Below are positions 9,666 through 18,184 of a DNA stretch of 64,000 nt, piece by piece. The DNA comes from JAHBWV01 sp964588385 (GTDB lineage: Bacteria; Planctomycetota; Phycisphaerae; Phycisphaerales; UBA1924), in contig CAZPPG010000008.1 in assembly GCA_964588385.1 (NCBI GenBank), forward strand, positions 1 through 64,000, written 5' to 3'. Within the stretch, counting starts at the first letter, position 1. Each line of letters opens with the position of its first letter. Under the pieces are notes generated by a model. That model had not been told where the DNA came from and did not search any database. It was given only the letters and a program-made list of their open reading frames with translations. Position numbers and translations under genes: made by a program.

Positions 9666-10624
9666 TGAGTGGCGCGAGGGAGATGAGAGCCTCGGGCGAG
9701 AGCGCGATGGTGCTCGGCGTCTGCACGTATAACCGTGGCGAGCGGATCGTGCGCACGCTGGAGTCGATCGCCTCAATGGATCGCGCGGGTGGGCGGGTGA
9801 CGCGGTGCGTGATCGTGGACAACCGGTCGAACGACGGCACGAGTGAGATCATCGATCGATTCATCGCGTCGGGGCCCGCGATGCCGATGGTTCGCGTGCG
9901 CGAGGAGAGGCCGGGGAAGCCGGAGGCTCTCCGCCGATTATTTGAAGAGACCAATGAGCCGCTCTTGGGCGTGATCGATGACGATTGTCTGTGCGACCCC
10001 TTGTGGGCGGCGGAGGTGCTGCGCGTTTTCGAGGAACGCGAGCATGCGGCGTTGGTCGGCGGGCCGATCTCCGTGGTGTGGGAAACGGGCCCGACACGCA
10101 TCGCGGACATCTATAAAAAGTCGCTCGTCGACCGCTCGCTTGGCGACGAGGAACGGGCTCTGGTTGGGCAGACGGAGTTCGTGGTGGGCGCGGCGCAGGG
10201 GATGCGACGCCAGGCGATTCTGGAGACCGGGTTTCTGCATACGCGCGAGATGGACTGCCTGCGCGGGGAGCGGCTGGAAGCGGGGGATGACGCGGAGCTT
10301 TGCATTCGGGCGCGGCGCCTGGGGTGGGAGATCTGGTACACGCCGCGGGCAAAGATGGGACACTTGATTCCCGCCTCACGACAGTCCGTTGCGTACATCG
10401 CGCGACTGCGAGAGAGCATCCGACGGAGTGAGCCGTGGCTGGAGTGGATCGCCGGAGGCGTTGACGCCGGGCGTGCGGCTCGCGAGGTGAGCCGAGCGAG
10501 AATGCTGCATGTGAAGTCGCTGCTCTTCGACTGGCGGCCGATGCGCCGACGCGTGCGTATTGCGGAGCGGGCCGGCACGCTTCGGGGGTGGAAGGGCGTG
10601 GCGGAGCGGATTGCGCGAAACTGA
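9665..10624 (+). CDS. Family 2 glycosyltransferase
   Basis: The GT-A core has VCTYNRGERI, VIVDNRSNDGT and GVIDDDC (the DxD) in the first 110 residues, then an AGDDAELCIRARRLGW block matching the family's catalytic acidic pair. This is the pattern of rhamnosyl-type and teichoate-type GT2 enzymes, but no donor or acceptor can be named. ATG 9665 overlaps the previous stop by one base; a GTG at 9662 is also possible. Its end is 8 bases from the convergent truD. With its upstream neighbour it may add two sugars to one surface glycan. Confidence 0.87.
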   Translation: MSGAREMRASGESAMVLGVCTYNRGERIVRTLESIASMDRAGGRVTRCVIVDNRSNDGTSEIIDRFIASGPAMPMVRVREERPGKPEALRRLFEETNEPLLGVIDDDCLCDPLWAAEVLRVFEEREHAALVGGPISVVWETGPTRIADIYKKSLVDRSLGDEERALVGQTEFVVGAAQGMRRQAILETGFLHTREMDCLRGERLEAGDDAELCIRARRLGWEIWYTPRAKMGHLIPASRQSVAYIARLRESIRRSEPWLEWIAGGVDAGRAAREVSRARMLHVKSLLFDWRPMRRRVRIAERAGTLRGWKGVAERIARN

Positions 10625-10632
10625 GCGGGCGG

Positions 10633-11925
10633 TCATTCCTCTTCGATCAGGGGCAGGTCCGGCGTCGCGGGCTTGATGATCTCGCGCATCACGGTCGTGG
10701 CGAACGCGCCGCGGGGGAGGTCAAACGTGCATCGGACGTAGTGTCCGTGTTCGTCGATGCCGCCTTCGACGTCGATGTCGTTGATGGCGACGCGGAGGGG
10801 CCGGCGGGCGCCCTCAATCATGTCTCGGGTTGCCCGATCGAACTCGACCAGTGCTTCAAACGTGACGCCCGAGCGCTCGAGTTCCGCAAGTTCCAGCGCA
10901 TCGATCGAGCCGGATGCGCGGCGCATGCGCGGGCCCCACATGGGGCCGGATGGGCTGATCTCGATGGATGCCAGGCGCGGCGCGGTGTCCGGCGCGGCAA
11001 GAACCTCCGGCGTCACGTCGAAGGTGTTGCGCGAGTTTTGATGGATCGCGATGTCACCCTCGGAGAGCGTGGCGAAAGAGCCGTCTTCGATCCGGCGGGC
11101 CAGCAAGGCGTTGAAAACGGAAGATTGCCAGGATGACACGTAGAACGCAAGGGCTCGGATGCCGGCGGCGCGAAGCGCGTGCTTTGGCTCCACACCCCTG
11201 GCGAGCAGGCGAAGCACGGTGCGTTCCGTGTGCAGGGTTCGCGGGAATCCCGCGTACGCGCCGGCGAAGTCGCCACGCGCGTACATCTGACGAGCCTCAA
11301 GATGGGCGCCGGTGTGCTCTGGCATGGGCATGAGGAGGATGTCGAGGGCCTGCTGGAACTGAGAGAGGATGAGGGCCCGCCCGATGTCGTGGTTGTTGGC
11401 GCGTGCGCCGAAGCGTTGCTCGCCGAAGGCGTTGGGGACGCCGGTTCGCAGGAGGCGATCAAGGATTCGGCGAGCGTTCAGTGCGCGACTCATGTCGGTG
11501 CCGCGGACTTTGATCGAGAATCGATTGCCCTTCAGGTGTCCCTGACGGAGCTTGTTGGTGTGGAGATCGGCCCAGAGAATGCCCATGCGATCGTGCTGGA
11601 GCATGGGAAAGTCCTCGGGCTTTTTCCCGGGCGCATGCACGGAGAGCACCTGCCTTGTGATGGCGTGCTTGTCCTTGAGGCCGGCGTAACCGATCGCGTC
11701 GTGGCGGACGTTGAAATGGTGTGCGATGACGCCCATGGCTTCAAAGGTGGCCATGGAACGCTTCTCAACGAGCAGGTAGATGTGTTCGCCCTCGCCGCAC
11801 GGCTCATAGAGCGGGATCTCCTCGACGAGGAAGTCCTCGGGCCGTTGCTTGAGCGTGCCACCGGTGCCCGGGAGATCGCGTGTGGTGAAGGGAATGACGG
11901 GAAGGGGCGTGCGCTGGTCGGTCAA
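10633..11925 (-). CDS. truD: tRNA pseudouridine(13) synthase TruD
   Basis: TruD isomerises U13 of certain tRNAs to pseudouridine. The catalytic aspartate motif GYAGLKDKHAITRQ is present, with the KQRPEDFLVEEIPLY N-terminal signature and the NAFGEQRFG block. The 430-aa length fits full-length TruD with its insertion domain. The start appears to be TTG at 11925, directly adjacent to the TGA of the upstream gene, which implies translational coupling. It is the last gene of the nnrE / nuclease-domain / truD run. Confidence 0.94.
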   Translation of the reverse strand: MTDQRTPLPVIPFTTRDLPGTGGTLKQRPEDFLVEEIPLYEPCGEGEHIYLLVEKRSMATFEAMGVIAHHFNVRHDAIGYAGLKDKHAITRQVLSVHAPGKKPEDFPMLQHDRMGILWADLHTNKLRQGHLKGNRFSIKVRGTDMSRALNARRILDRLLRTGVPNAFGEQRFGARANNHDIGRALILSQFQQALDILLMPMPEHTGAHLEARQMYARGDFAGAYAGFPRTLHTERTVLRLLARGVEPKHALRAAGIRALAFYVSSWQSSVFNALLARRIEDGSFATLSEGDIAIHQNSRNTFDVTPEVLAAPDTAPRLASIEISPSGPMWGPRMRRASGSIDALELAELERSGVTFEALVEFDRATRDMIEGARRPLRVAINDIDVEGGIDEHGHYVRCTFDLPRGAFATTVMREIIKPATPDLPLIEEE

Positions 11926-12408
11926 TCAGGGCTCCTCGGCCTTTGACGCGGCTTCGAGCACGTGCTCCTCGACGTAGATCGGGACGTCGTTGGCGATGCC
12001 AAGTGCGATGGCGTCACTGGGTCGCGAGTCGACATGGGTGAGTTCGCCTCTGCTGTTCTCGATATCGAGCGTCGCGAAGAAGGTGCCCTCGGCAAGATCG
12101 CAGATCGTGATGGAGCGGAGGGTGCCGCCGAGGGAGGAGATGACGCTCGCGAGCAGGTCGTGCGTCTGCGGTCGCTTGATGGGGATGTTCTTCAGGCGGC
12201 GCTCAATTGCCTGTGCTTCGGGAAGTCCGATGACGATGGGAAAGGAGCGAAGCCCCGAATCCGACTGCTGGTTTGGCTCGGATTCCTCGTAGAGGCCTTC
12301 GAGGTCGGCGTGCTCAATGGCGTCGGGATCGACTTCGCGCAGCTCGATAAGCTGGTAGTCGTTCAGTTCCCGAATCAGGACTCGTGAAAGCTCCATGCGT
12401 ATCGCCAT
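11926..12408 (-). CDS. Bifunctional nuclease (DUF151/BFN) domain protein
   Basis: The 160-residue product is a single BFN domain: FPIVIGLPEAQAIERRL, RPQTHDLLASVISSLG, FFATLDIE and the hallmark DSRPSDAIALGIANDVPIYV. Members of this family have been reported with DNase and RNase activity in plants and bacteria, and the domain often appears fused to UVR motifs. ATG 12408 is preceded by GGGGAG. It sits between nnrE (36 bases upstream) and truD (directly adjacent). Biological role here is not known. Confidence 0.88.
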   Translation of the reverse strand: MAIRMELSRVLIRELNDYQLIELREVDPDAIEHADLEGLYEESEPNQQSDSGLRSFPIVIGLPEAQAIERRLKNIPIKRPQTHDLLASVISSLGGTLRSITICDLAEGTFFATLDIENSRGELTHVDSRPSDAIALGIANDVPIYVEEHVLEAASKAEEP

Positions 12409-12444
12409 GGATTCGCTCCCCTCGTGGCGTCGATCATCCGTCGG

Positions 12445-13356
12445 TCAGGCCCCGGCGCCCTTCCGTTCCCTATCGCTCTCTGATCCATCCTCGGGCTCTT
12501 CGAAGAGCTCTCCTGCATCTTCGTCATGGTCGTGCTCGTGGTCGCACTCGAACTCAACGACCTCCGCGAATCGCTCGAGCAGGTCGGCCGGCACGCCGAT
12601 ATCTCCACAGACGATCTCGCCGCACAGAGCGCGACCGGACTCGGTCAGCATGCCGACCTTGAACGCCGCGAGGGCGATGGTGAGGTCCGCCTCGACGCAA
12701 TCCTCGGCGGGCTCGCCGGCGTCCGCGTGGAGTCCGGACGGAAGGTCAACCGAAACAATGGCCGCGCCGGCGTCGCCGAGCTCATTGCAGAACCTCAGGA
12801 ATGCGGCTGTGCCGGGCCGGAGCGTTCCCTCGAAGCCCGTTCCGAGCACGGCATCGATGATGATCGTGGGCTTCGACAGGGGGGCCGGAAGTGAGGAAAG
12901 GGCCGATCTTGGCTTCTCGGGACTGAAAGTCTTGATGGGGATTCCCATGCGCTTGGCGATGGTCAGGTTGGTGAGGGCGTCACCAGTGAAGTGATCCTCG
13001 GACGAGGCGAGGATGATGCCGACGCGGGCTCCGAGGTTCATGAGATGCCGAGCCGCGACAAGGCCGTCGCCCCCGTTGTTGCCGGCACCGGCGAGGACCA
13101 GGATGGAAGGCCGGTCTTCGGAATCCAAGATCAGCGGGGCACAGATCTCGGTGATCGATCGGCCCGCGTTCTCCATGAGAATGATCGACGGCATGCCGTA
13201 CTGCTCGACGGCGAACTGGTCGATCTTTCTTGAGTTCTCTCGGGAGAGCAGCTGGTAGGCGTGGACGTGGACACCCTCGTGACCGGAACCCGGGGCGTGG
13301 GCGATGTCCTGAGCGGGCGTCTGGCTCGGGGCGCGGGATGGGTGCTTGTGGGGCAT
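12445..13356 (-). CDS. nnrE: NAD(P)H-hydrate epimerase, YjeF N-terminal domain only
   Basis: The enzyme epimerises R- and S-NAD(P)HX, the damaged hydrated forms of NAD(P)H, so that the dehydratase can repair them. The family hallmarks IILMENAGRS, VLAGAGNNGGDGLVAARHL and VDLPSGLHAD are clear. Many bacteria carry this domain fused to the ADP/ATP-dependent dehydratase; here the protein (303 aa) has only the epimerase, so the dehydratase must be elsewhere. The C-terminus ends in an unusual Asp/Glu/His-rich tail (ECDHEHDHDED and more). The start at 13356 leaves a 39-base gap to the divergent glycosyltransferase gene. Confidence 0.9.
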   Translation of the reverse strand: MPHKHPSRAPSQTPAQDIAHAPGSGHEGVHVHAYQLLSRENSRKIDQFAVEQYGMPSIILMENAGRSITEICAPLILDSEDRPSILVLAGAGNNGGDGLVAARHLMNLGARVGIILASSEDHFTGDALTNLTIAKRMGIPIKTFSPEKPRSALSSLPAPLSKPTIIIDAVLGTGFEGTLRPGTAAFLRFCNELGDAGAAIVSVDLPSGLHADAGEPAEDCVEADLTIALAAFKVGMLTESGRALCGEIVCGDIGVPADLLERFAEVVEFECDHEHDHDEDAGELFEEPEDGSESDRERKGAGA

Positions 13357-13395
13357 GTTCCGAGTGTAGGAGCCGCTATCCTTCGGGCTCACTGC

Positions 13396-14622
13396 ATGGT
13401 TTGGCTCTGGATCATCGCGGCGTATGTCGGCACGGGATGCTCGCTCGCGCTGCTTGTCTATTGGTCGTTCGGGCTGGGCCGGATCTGGATCACATCGCGT
13501 CATGTGCCGACCGCCCGGGCAGGCCTGGCGATGGCCGCGACGCGCCGGCCGGAAGAGCCGGTGTGCGTGGTCGTGCCGGCGCATAACGAGGCCCACGCCA
13601 TCGGTCATGTCATCTCGACGCTCAGGGCGCAGGACCACGCTGCTCTGAGCGTCGTGATTGCTCTGGATCGGTGCACCGATGACACGGCGGACGTGGCGCG
13701 TGCCGCGATCGGGGGCGACTCGCGGTTTCACGTGGTGGAGATTACCCACTGTCCCGAGGGGTGGGCGGGAAAGGTCCACGCCGTCTGGTCCGGTGTGCGG
13801 GCGTCGGAGTCGGCCTCTCGGGCGTCGTACCTGCTGTTCATAGATGCGGACACCGAACTGGATCCGCGCTGCGTCTCGGCCACGGCGGCGATGATGCGCG
13901 ACCTGGGGCTGGACATGCTCAGCCTGCTGAGTTCGCTGACCTATGAACGCTGGTTCGAGACCCTGGCCCAGCCCGCGACTTCGCTTGAACTCTTGCGGCA
14001 GTACCCGCTCATGCAGGCGAATCGCACCGAGGGGCGGCGACCGTTCGCCAATGGACAGTTCATGATGTTCCGGGCGGCTTCGTATTGGGCGATCGAGACG
14101 CACGAGGCGGTGAAGGACGAACTGCTCGAGGACCTCGCGCTGGCGCGCCGGATTTCCCAGGCCAAGATGCGTGCCGGCGTGTATGTCGCGGACCGGATGA
14201 TGCACTGCCGAATGTACGAATCGTGGGCGGCGTTCAGAAAGGGGTGGAAGCGGATCTTCACCGAGGGGACCAGGCGCCGGCCGGCGAAGCTGCGCCGGGC
14301 CGCGTTCCGCGTCGCGTTTCCCGGCACGGTTCTGCCTCTGGTGGCGGTGGTCTCCATGGTCTCAGGATCGGTTATGGCTCTGGTGTATAACGACCTGATT
14401 CTGGGGCCGATCGCGACTGGCTTTGGGCTGGTCGGCCTGATGGTGTTCCTCGCCGCGCTCTGGCTTGCGTATCGGGCCGGCGGCGCGCCATGGTGGTCGG
14501 TGCTGCTGTACCCGGCCGGGGCCTGGCTGACGTCGCGTATCCTTATTGAGGCGGCGCGGGACCTTGAGCGGGGGAATCCGACGGAGTGGGGCGGGATGAA
14601 GTACGAGAGAGTGCGGCAATGA
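13396..14622 (+). CDS. Membrane-anchored family 2 glycosyltransferase, HpnB-like
   Basis: The 408-aa protein has one N-terminal membrane segment (residues about 3-25), a GT2 catalytic domain with VVVPAHNEA, ALDRCTDDT and LLFIDADTEL (DxD), and a DELLEDLALARR block, then two or three C-terminal membrane segments (from about residue 310). This arrangement resembles hopene-associated glycosyltransferase HpnB and related enzymes; whether hopanoids are its substrate is not shown by the sequence. The stop overlaps the ExbD-like start (ATGA). The ATG at 13396 follows a -10-like TATCCT at 13377, so the leader is very short. Confidence 0.82.
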   Translation: MVWLWIIAAYVGTGCSLALLVYWSFGLGRIWITSRHVPTARAGLAMAATRRPEEPVCVVVPAHNEAHAIGHVISTLRAQDHAALSVVIALDRCTDDTADVARAAIGGDSRFHVVEITHCPEGWAGKVHAVWSGVRASESASRASYLLFIDADTELDPRCVSATAAMMRDLGLDMLSLLSSLTYERWFETLAQPATSLELLRQYPLMQANRTEGRRPFANGQFMMFRAASYWAIETHEAVKDELLEDLALARRISQAKMRAGVYVADRMMHCRMYESWAAFRKGWKRIFTEGTRRRPAKLRRAAFRVAFPGTVLPLVAVVSMVSGSVMALVYNDLILGPIATGFGLVGLMVFLAALWLAYRAGGAPWWSVLLYPAGAWLTSRILIEAARDLERGNPTEWGGMKYERVRQ

Positions 14623-15086
14623 GAACGCGGATTCGACGATCGATGCCCGAGGTCCGGTTGGAGATGACGCCGCTGATCGACGTCATGTTCCTGCTGGTCA
14701 CATACTTTGTCTACGCGCTGGTCCTGATGGTGCGCGCGGACGTGATCGATCTTGCGCTGCCGTCCCTAGGCTCCGGCCATCCGGCCACGGGGGCGGCGAT
14801 CACGATTGCGATCGACCATACGGGCGCGATCGTGCTCGACGGGGAGCCCGTGACGATCGACACGCTGGCCGACCGTGTGCGCTCGCGCCAGTCCGAGAGC
14901 GCGAATGCCACGCTGCTTCTGGCGTTCGACACGCAGGGCCGCATGGGCGCTGGGCTTGAAGTGATCGACACCCTGATGGGCGCGGGGATCACCCGATTCT
15001 CGATGGTGGGAAAGCCGGGCGATCAGGCGCCGAGCAGCGCTGACCCTGCCCCGGCAGCCGATCAGGGAGCGGCGAGCGGCGGTTGA
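14619..15086 (+). CDS. ExbD/TolR-family biopolymer transport protein
   Basis: ExbD/TolR proteins form, with ExbB/TolQ, the proton-driven motor that energises TonB or TolA. The 155-aa product has the diagnostic start of the transmembrane helix, EMTPLIDVMFLLVTYF, with the functional Asp, and a periplasmic domain. The C-terminus is Ala/Pro-rich. The start ATG overlaps the preceding stop by four bases. No ExbB/TolQ gene lies in the window, although a TonB-like protein is encoded 1.2 kb downstream; the motor partner must be encoded elsewhere. Confidence 0.9.
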   Translation: MRTRIRRSMPEVRLEMTPLIDVMFLLVTYFVYALVLMVRADVIDLALPSLGSGHPATGAAITIAIDHTGAIVLDGEPVTIDTLADRVRSRQSESANATLLLAFDTQGRMGAGLEVIDTLMGAGITRFSMVGKPGDQAPSSADPAPAADQGAASGG

Positions 15087-15141
15087 GAGCGATTGGCAGC
15101 ATGCGACGCGTGCGAAGGCGGGCGGTCTCACACCAGAGTGG

Positions 15142-16161
15142 TCACTTGCCTTGCTCGTAAGTCGCGAGCCGTTCGCCCATGCGTTTGATGTCAACAGGTT
15201 TCGCGAGCGAGATCGCGAGCTTCTGCGTCGCGATCGCGCTCGGCACGTCGTTGGTCTCATATTGGGCCCGCGCCAGGGTGTCCAGGATCGAGGCATCCTT
15301 CCGCTCGGAGAGTTCGGCGGCACGGTTGGCGAGCGCGAGCGCCATGTCAAGCTTGCGGGAGGCTGCGTCGGGATCGGTCAGGATCGCCCAGGCGATGTCC
15401 GCGTGCGCTCGAGCGTTCTCTTTGAGTGGGCCCGCGGTGACGGAGGTGGCGTAAGCGTAAGCGGTGGGGCGGTCGTTCTTCGTCGTCAACAGGTACTGGA
15501 ACTTCACGGCGGCGTACTGGCCGAACTTCTCGGGGTCCAGAGCGATCAACGCATCGATCTCGTCCATGGCCTCATCGTGACGCTGGGTGCGGATGAGTTC
15601 GTGGATCTCCTTGGCGAGCGCATCTCCCTTGTGCGCACGGTCAGGGTCAAACTCCCCTTTCACAACCCGCGTAAGCACGTCGTCCAGCCCCATCAGAGGG
15701 TGGCCGATCCAGGCAATCCTGCCATGTTGGTCCACGACGAACGCGGCCGGGATGCCACGCTGGCGGGCGGCCACCATGTAGGCCTGATTCGTTTTTGATC
15801 CATCGTCGAAAGCGACGGTGTATTCCATTGAATCGCCGGCGGATTGGACGTACTTGGTGACCTTGTCGAGCGTTTCTCCGTTGGCGTCCTTCGCGGAGAT
15901 GCCGATGATGGTGACCGTCTGCTTGTGGGTTCGCTGGAGCTCGGTCAGATGCGGGATGCTTTTCTTGCAGGGTGGGCACCACGTGGCCCAGAACTCGACG
16001 ACATACACGTGCCCCGAGCGGAACTCAGTGACCGGTTCGCCTTTGACCCAGGTCTGGATCTCGAGCTTGGGCGCGGGGTCACCGACTTTCAGCCTCGGCT
16101 GAGCCGCCGCCGTCCACGAGAGGATCCAAATGGAAAGACATAGACCGAGGCAGCGAATCAT
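15142..16161 (-). CDS. Exported TlpA/ResA-like thioredoxin with C-terminal helical repeat region
   Basis: A signal peptide (residues 1-20, ending AAA) precedes a thioredoxin fold with VVEFWATWCPPCKKSIPHL, so the CxxC motif is CPPC, typical of TlpA/ResA/DsbE reductases acting in the periplasm. The cis-Pro region GIPAAFVVD is present. Residues about 170-339 are alpha-helical and TPR-like. It probably keeps exported or cytochrome-related cysteines reduced, but no partner is encoded nearby. ATG 16161 has a good site (CAGGAGAG). It is divergent from the TonB-like gene. Confidence 0.87.
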   Translation of the reverse strand: MIRCLGLCLSIWILSWTAAAQPRLKVGDPAPKLEIQTWVKGEPVTEFRSGHVYVVEFWATWCPPCKKSIPHLTELQRTHKQTVTIIGISAKDANGETLDKVTKYVQSAGDSMEYTVAFDDGSKTNQAYMVAARQRGIPAAFVVDQHGRIAWIGHPLMGLDDVLTRVVKGEFDPDRAHKGDALAKEIHELIRTQRHDEAMDEIDALIALDPEKFGQYAAVKFQYLLTTKNDRPTAYAYATSVTAGPLKENARAHADIAWAILTDPDAASRKLDMALALANRAAELSERKDASILDTLARAQYETNDVPSAIATQKLAISLAKPVDIKRMGERLATYEQGK

Positions 16162-16232
16162 CGGGCTCTCCTGAGGCTCTCTGCCGCGAGGTTCGCGATC
16201 GACTCGCGGCTCACAAGATCCGAACGCGGATG

Positions 16233-16247
16233 GTACTCCCAGAGTAC
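16233..16247. promoter_or_regulatory. Palindrome in the divergent TlpA-like / TonB-like gap
   Basis: GTACTC-CCA-GAGTAC is a perfect inverted repeat of six bases with a three-base centre, placed near the middle of the 157-base gap between divergent genes. It has the size and position of an operator half-site pair. No regulator is assigned. Confidence 0.35.
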
Positions 16248-16318
16248 ATACAGTTTGAAGGGGCCATTGGTGCGTGACGCACGGGAGATTTGTGTTGGCT
16301 TCGTCCGCGGGCGAGAGC

Positions 16319-17596
16319 ATGCGGTCTGAACTGGCGGTCGCGGCGGCGATCAGCTTGGTTATCCACTTGATCGTGGGTGTCGGTGTCTTCGGACGAATGA
16401 GCGCGTCGCGTGACTCCAGACCCTTTGGCGGGGACCAGCCACTCGCGCCTGATGTCATTCCTCCGGAAGAACCGGCGGAGCAGAAGCGGCCGCGCCTTCG
16501 TCTGGGTATAGAGCAGTCTTCCCACGCGAGCGTCACGTGGCTGGGGTTTGAAACGCCTGAGGAGCACCAGGTCACGCAGGAATCGAAGGTGGAGCAAGCC
16601 GCGCTCGCCCGCACCGATGTGAGCGGGATGGAGGCCGGTGCGCCGGAAGCCACCGGGCAGGAGCCTGTGGCCTCCGCATTGCCGACGGCGACACCTGCTC
16701 CGGCCAGCCCGGAATCGCCACCACTGGCGGTCGCGCCGGCGGCACAGTCGCCCGCGGTGGAGACCGTGCCCGAGCGAGCGAGCCAGACCGCCGATGCCCA
16801 GACCAACCAGGGAATCGAGGCCATACTTCCATCCACGCCGGTGACCCCTCTGCCGAGCCCAGCGGTCGTCACAGTCCCCGCGACCAGCCCGCTGTCGGAG
16901 GGTCCGGCGCGTGATGAAGAGCTCAAGCTCACGGACAAGATCGGGCCCAAGCCACCCCAGGAATCGGAGGAAGCAAAGAAGCCGCTCGACACTCCCGCGA
17001 CCCCGGATGCACGTCCGGCGCCCGCTTCCGGCGAGCAGTCCACGGGGGCGCCGCCGGCGCCCGCTGAGGTTCAGGGAACTGCGGCATCGCCACCAAGCGA
17101 GCCGATGCCGACATCTTCCGCGCCGCAATCGATGGAACCGACCCCCGGTCCCAAGCCCGGCGCGAGCGTGGGAAACGCCGACGCGCCGGGTGAAGGGGAC
17201 GCGGTTCGGGTGGGCGTTCGCAGCGACAAGGAGGCTCCGGCCAGCGCGCTGAAGCGAGCGCTGAAGTATCGGCCCGGCAGACCGGTGGCTGTGCAGGGGC
17301 TGGAGTTGGCAACGGTGGAGCCGCGCTTCCCCGTCTCGGTCCGTCTGACCAGCAACCCGCGGAATCCGGTGCTTGTGATCCACTTTGATCGCAAGGGCGT
17401 GGTGACGCGAGCGGACTTCCTGAAGGATGAGAAAAAGGGATTGGTGTACAACACGGGCGAGCCCGCTGTCGACGAGCCGTTGAGAACGGCGATCTTTCAG
17501 TGGCGGGCGAAGGGTGAGGAGTTGCTGCGGATTCCGGCCGATAATCCCGACGCAACCGTCTCGATCGTCATGGAGATCGTGCTGAACGGCCGGTGA
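16319..17596 (+). CDS. TonB-like protein
   Basis: The 425-residue product has one N-terminal membrane helix (residues about 4-24, preceded by few charges), a long Pro/Ala/Glu-rich periplasmic spacer (about 30-310), and a C-terminal globular region containing VSVRLTSNPRNPVLVIHFD and VDEPLRTAIFQWRAKG that resembles a diverged TonB C-terminal domain. TonB transmits energy from ExbBD to outer-membrane receptors. ATG 16319 is chosen after GGGCGAGAG; GTG 16274 or 16292 are alternatives. The link to the ExbD-like gene at 14619 is by proximity only. Confidence 0.65.
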   Translation: MRSELAVAAAISLVIHLIVGVGVFGRMSASRDSRPFGGDQPLAPDVIPPEEPAEQKRPRLRLGIEQSSHASVTWLGFETPEEHQVTQESKVEQAALARTDVSGMEAGAPEATGQEPVASALPTATPAPASPESPPLAVAPAAQSPAVETVPERASQTADAQTNQGIEAILPSTPVTPLPSPAVVTVPATSPLSEGPARDEELKLTDKIGPKPPQESEEAKKPLDTPATPDARPAPASGEQSTGAPPAPAEVQGTAASPPSEPMPTSSAPQSMEPTPGPKPGASVGNADAPGEGDAVRVGVRSDKEAPASALKRALKYRPGRPVAVQGLELATVEPRFPVSVRLTSNPRNPVLVIHFDRKGVVTRADFLKDEKKGLVYNTGEPAVDEPLRTAIFQWRAKGEELLRIPADNPDATVSIVMEIVLNGR

Positions 17597-17620
17597 TCGC
17601 GGAAAGCGGGCGAGGCGAGA

Positions 17621-18184
17621 ATGACAAAGGCGTTGGGAGTGAATCTCGTGCTGATCGGAACGGCCTGCGGCGCGGCAGGCGGCCAGCCGTTGAGCGCGGC
17701 ACGGCTGCAGCGGGTCGAGGCAGGACGCGCCGACACAGGTCCACTGGCCATCTCCACCCGGGAACTGCCCGAGGATCTGCGTGTGCCGACAGGATTTGAG
17801 CACGTGTACCAGGCATCGGGCGACAGCGAATCACTGATGCGGATCAGCGGCGCTCTGGTAGCGGAGTTTCCGAGGTCGCAATATGACTTGACGCGTTGGG
17901 GCGCGGTGCCGGTCGTGCCCGCAGGGACGGTCTTTCACATTGGAATGCCGAGCGACTGGGCCTGGGGTGGGGCGGAACTGAACCGACCCGTGGTTTCGGC
18001 GTTCAACGCCATCGATCGGCGTGTGCCGCCGACCCCGGCACCCATGCCGGAAGAACCCGATCGCGCCATCGATCGATCGATCTGGCAGAGCGAGGTGTAC
18101 CGGACGATCCGCGTGCGCGAGCTGCTTCGGAACGCGGCTGCGGACGGCGAGCTTCAGCAGTCGGGCGCCAGCTCAGACCGATGA
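17621..18184 (+). CDS. Small exported hypothetical protein
   Basis: The 187-aa product starts with a short hydrophobic segment (residues about 5-20) containing one Cys in a poor lipobox context, so it is probably exported. The remainder has no motif I recognise. It begins 24 bases after the TonB-like gene and is likely cotranscribed. Its 3' end overlaps the convergent addA by 12 bases. The repeated ATCGATCGATCGATC near 18070 falls inside it. Confidence 0.6.
   Translation: MTKALGVNLVLIGTACGAAGGQPLSAARLQRVEAGRADTGPLAISTRELPEDLRVPTGFEHVYQASGDSESLMRISGALVAEFPRSQYDLTRWGAVPVVPAGTVFHIGMPSDWAWGGAELNRPVVSAFNAIDRRVPPTPAPMPEEPDRAIDRSIWQSEVYRTIRVRELLRNAAADGELQQSGASSDR

Noticed and set aside
13357..14205. 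Upstream extension of the nnrE frame on the minus strand
   Set aside because: The extra part lies antisense to a glycosyltransferase gene; the YjeF domain and a plausible start support 13356.
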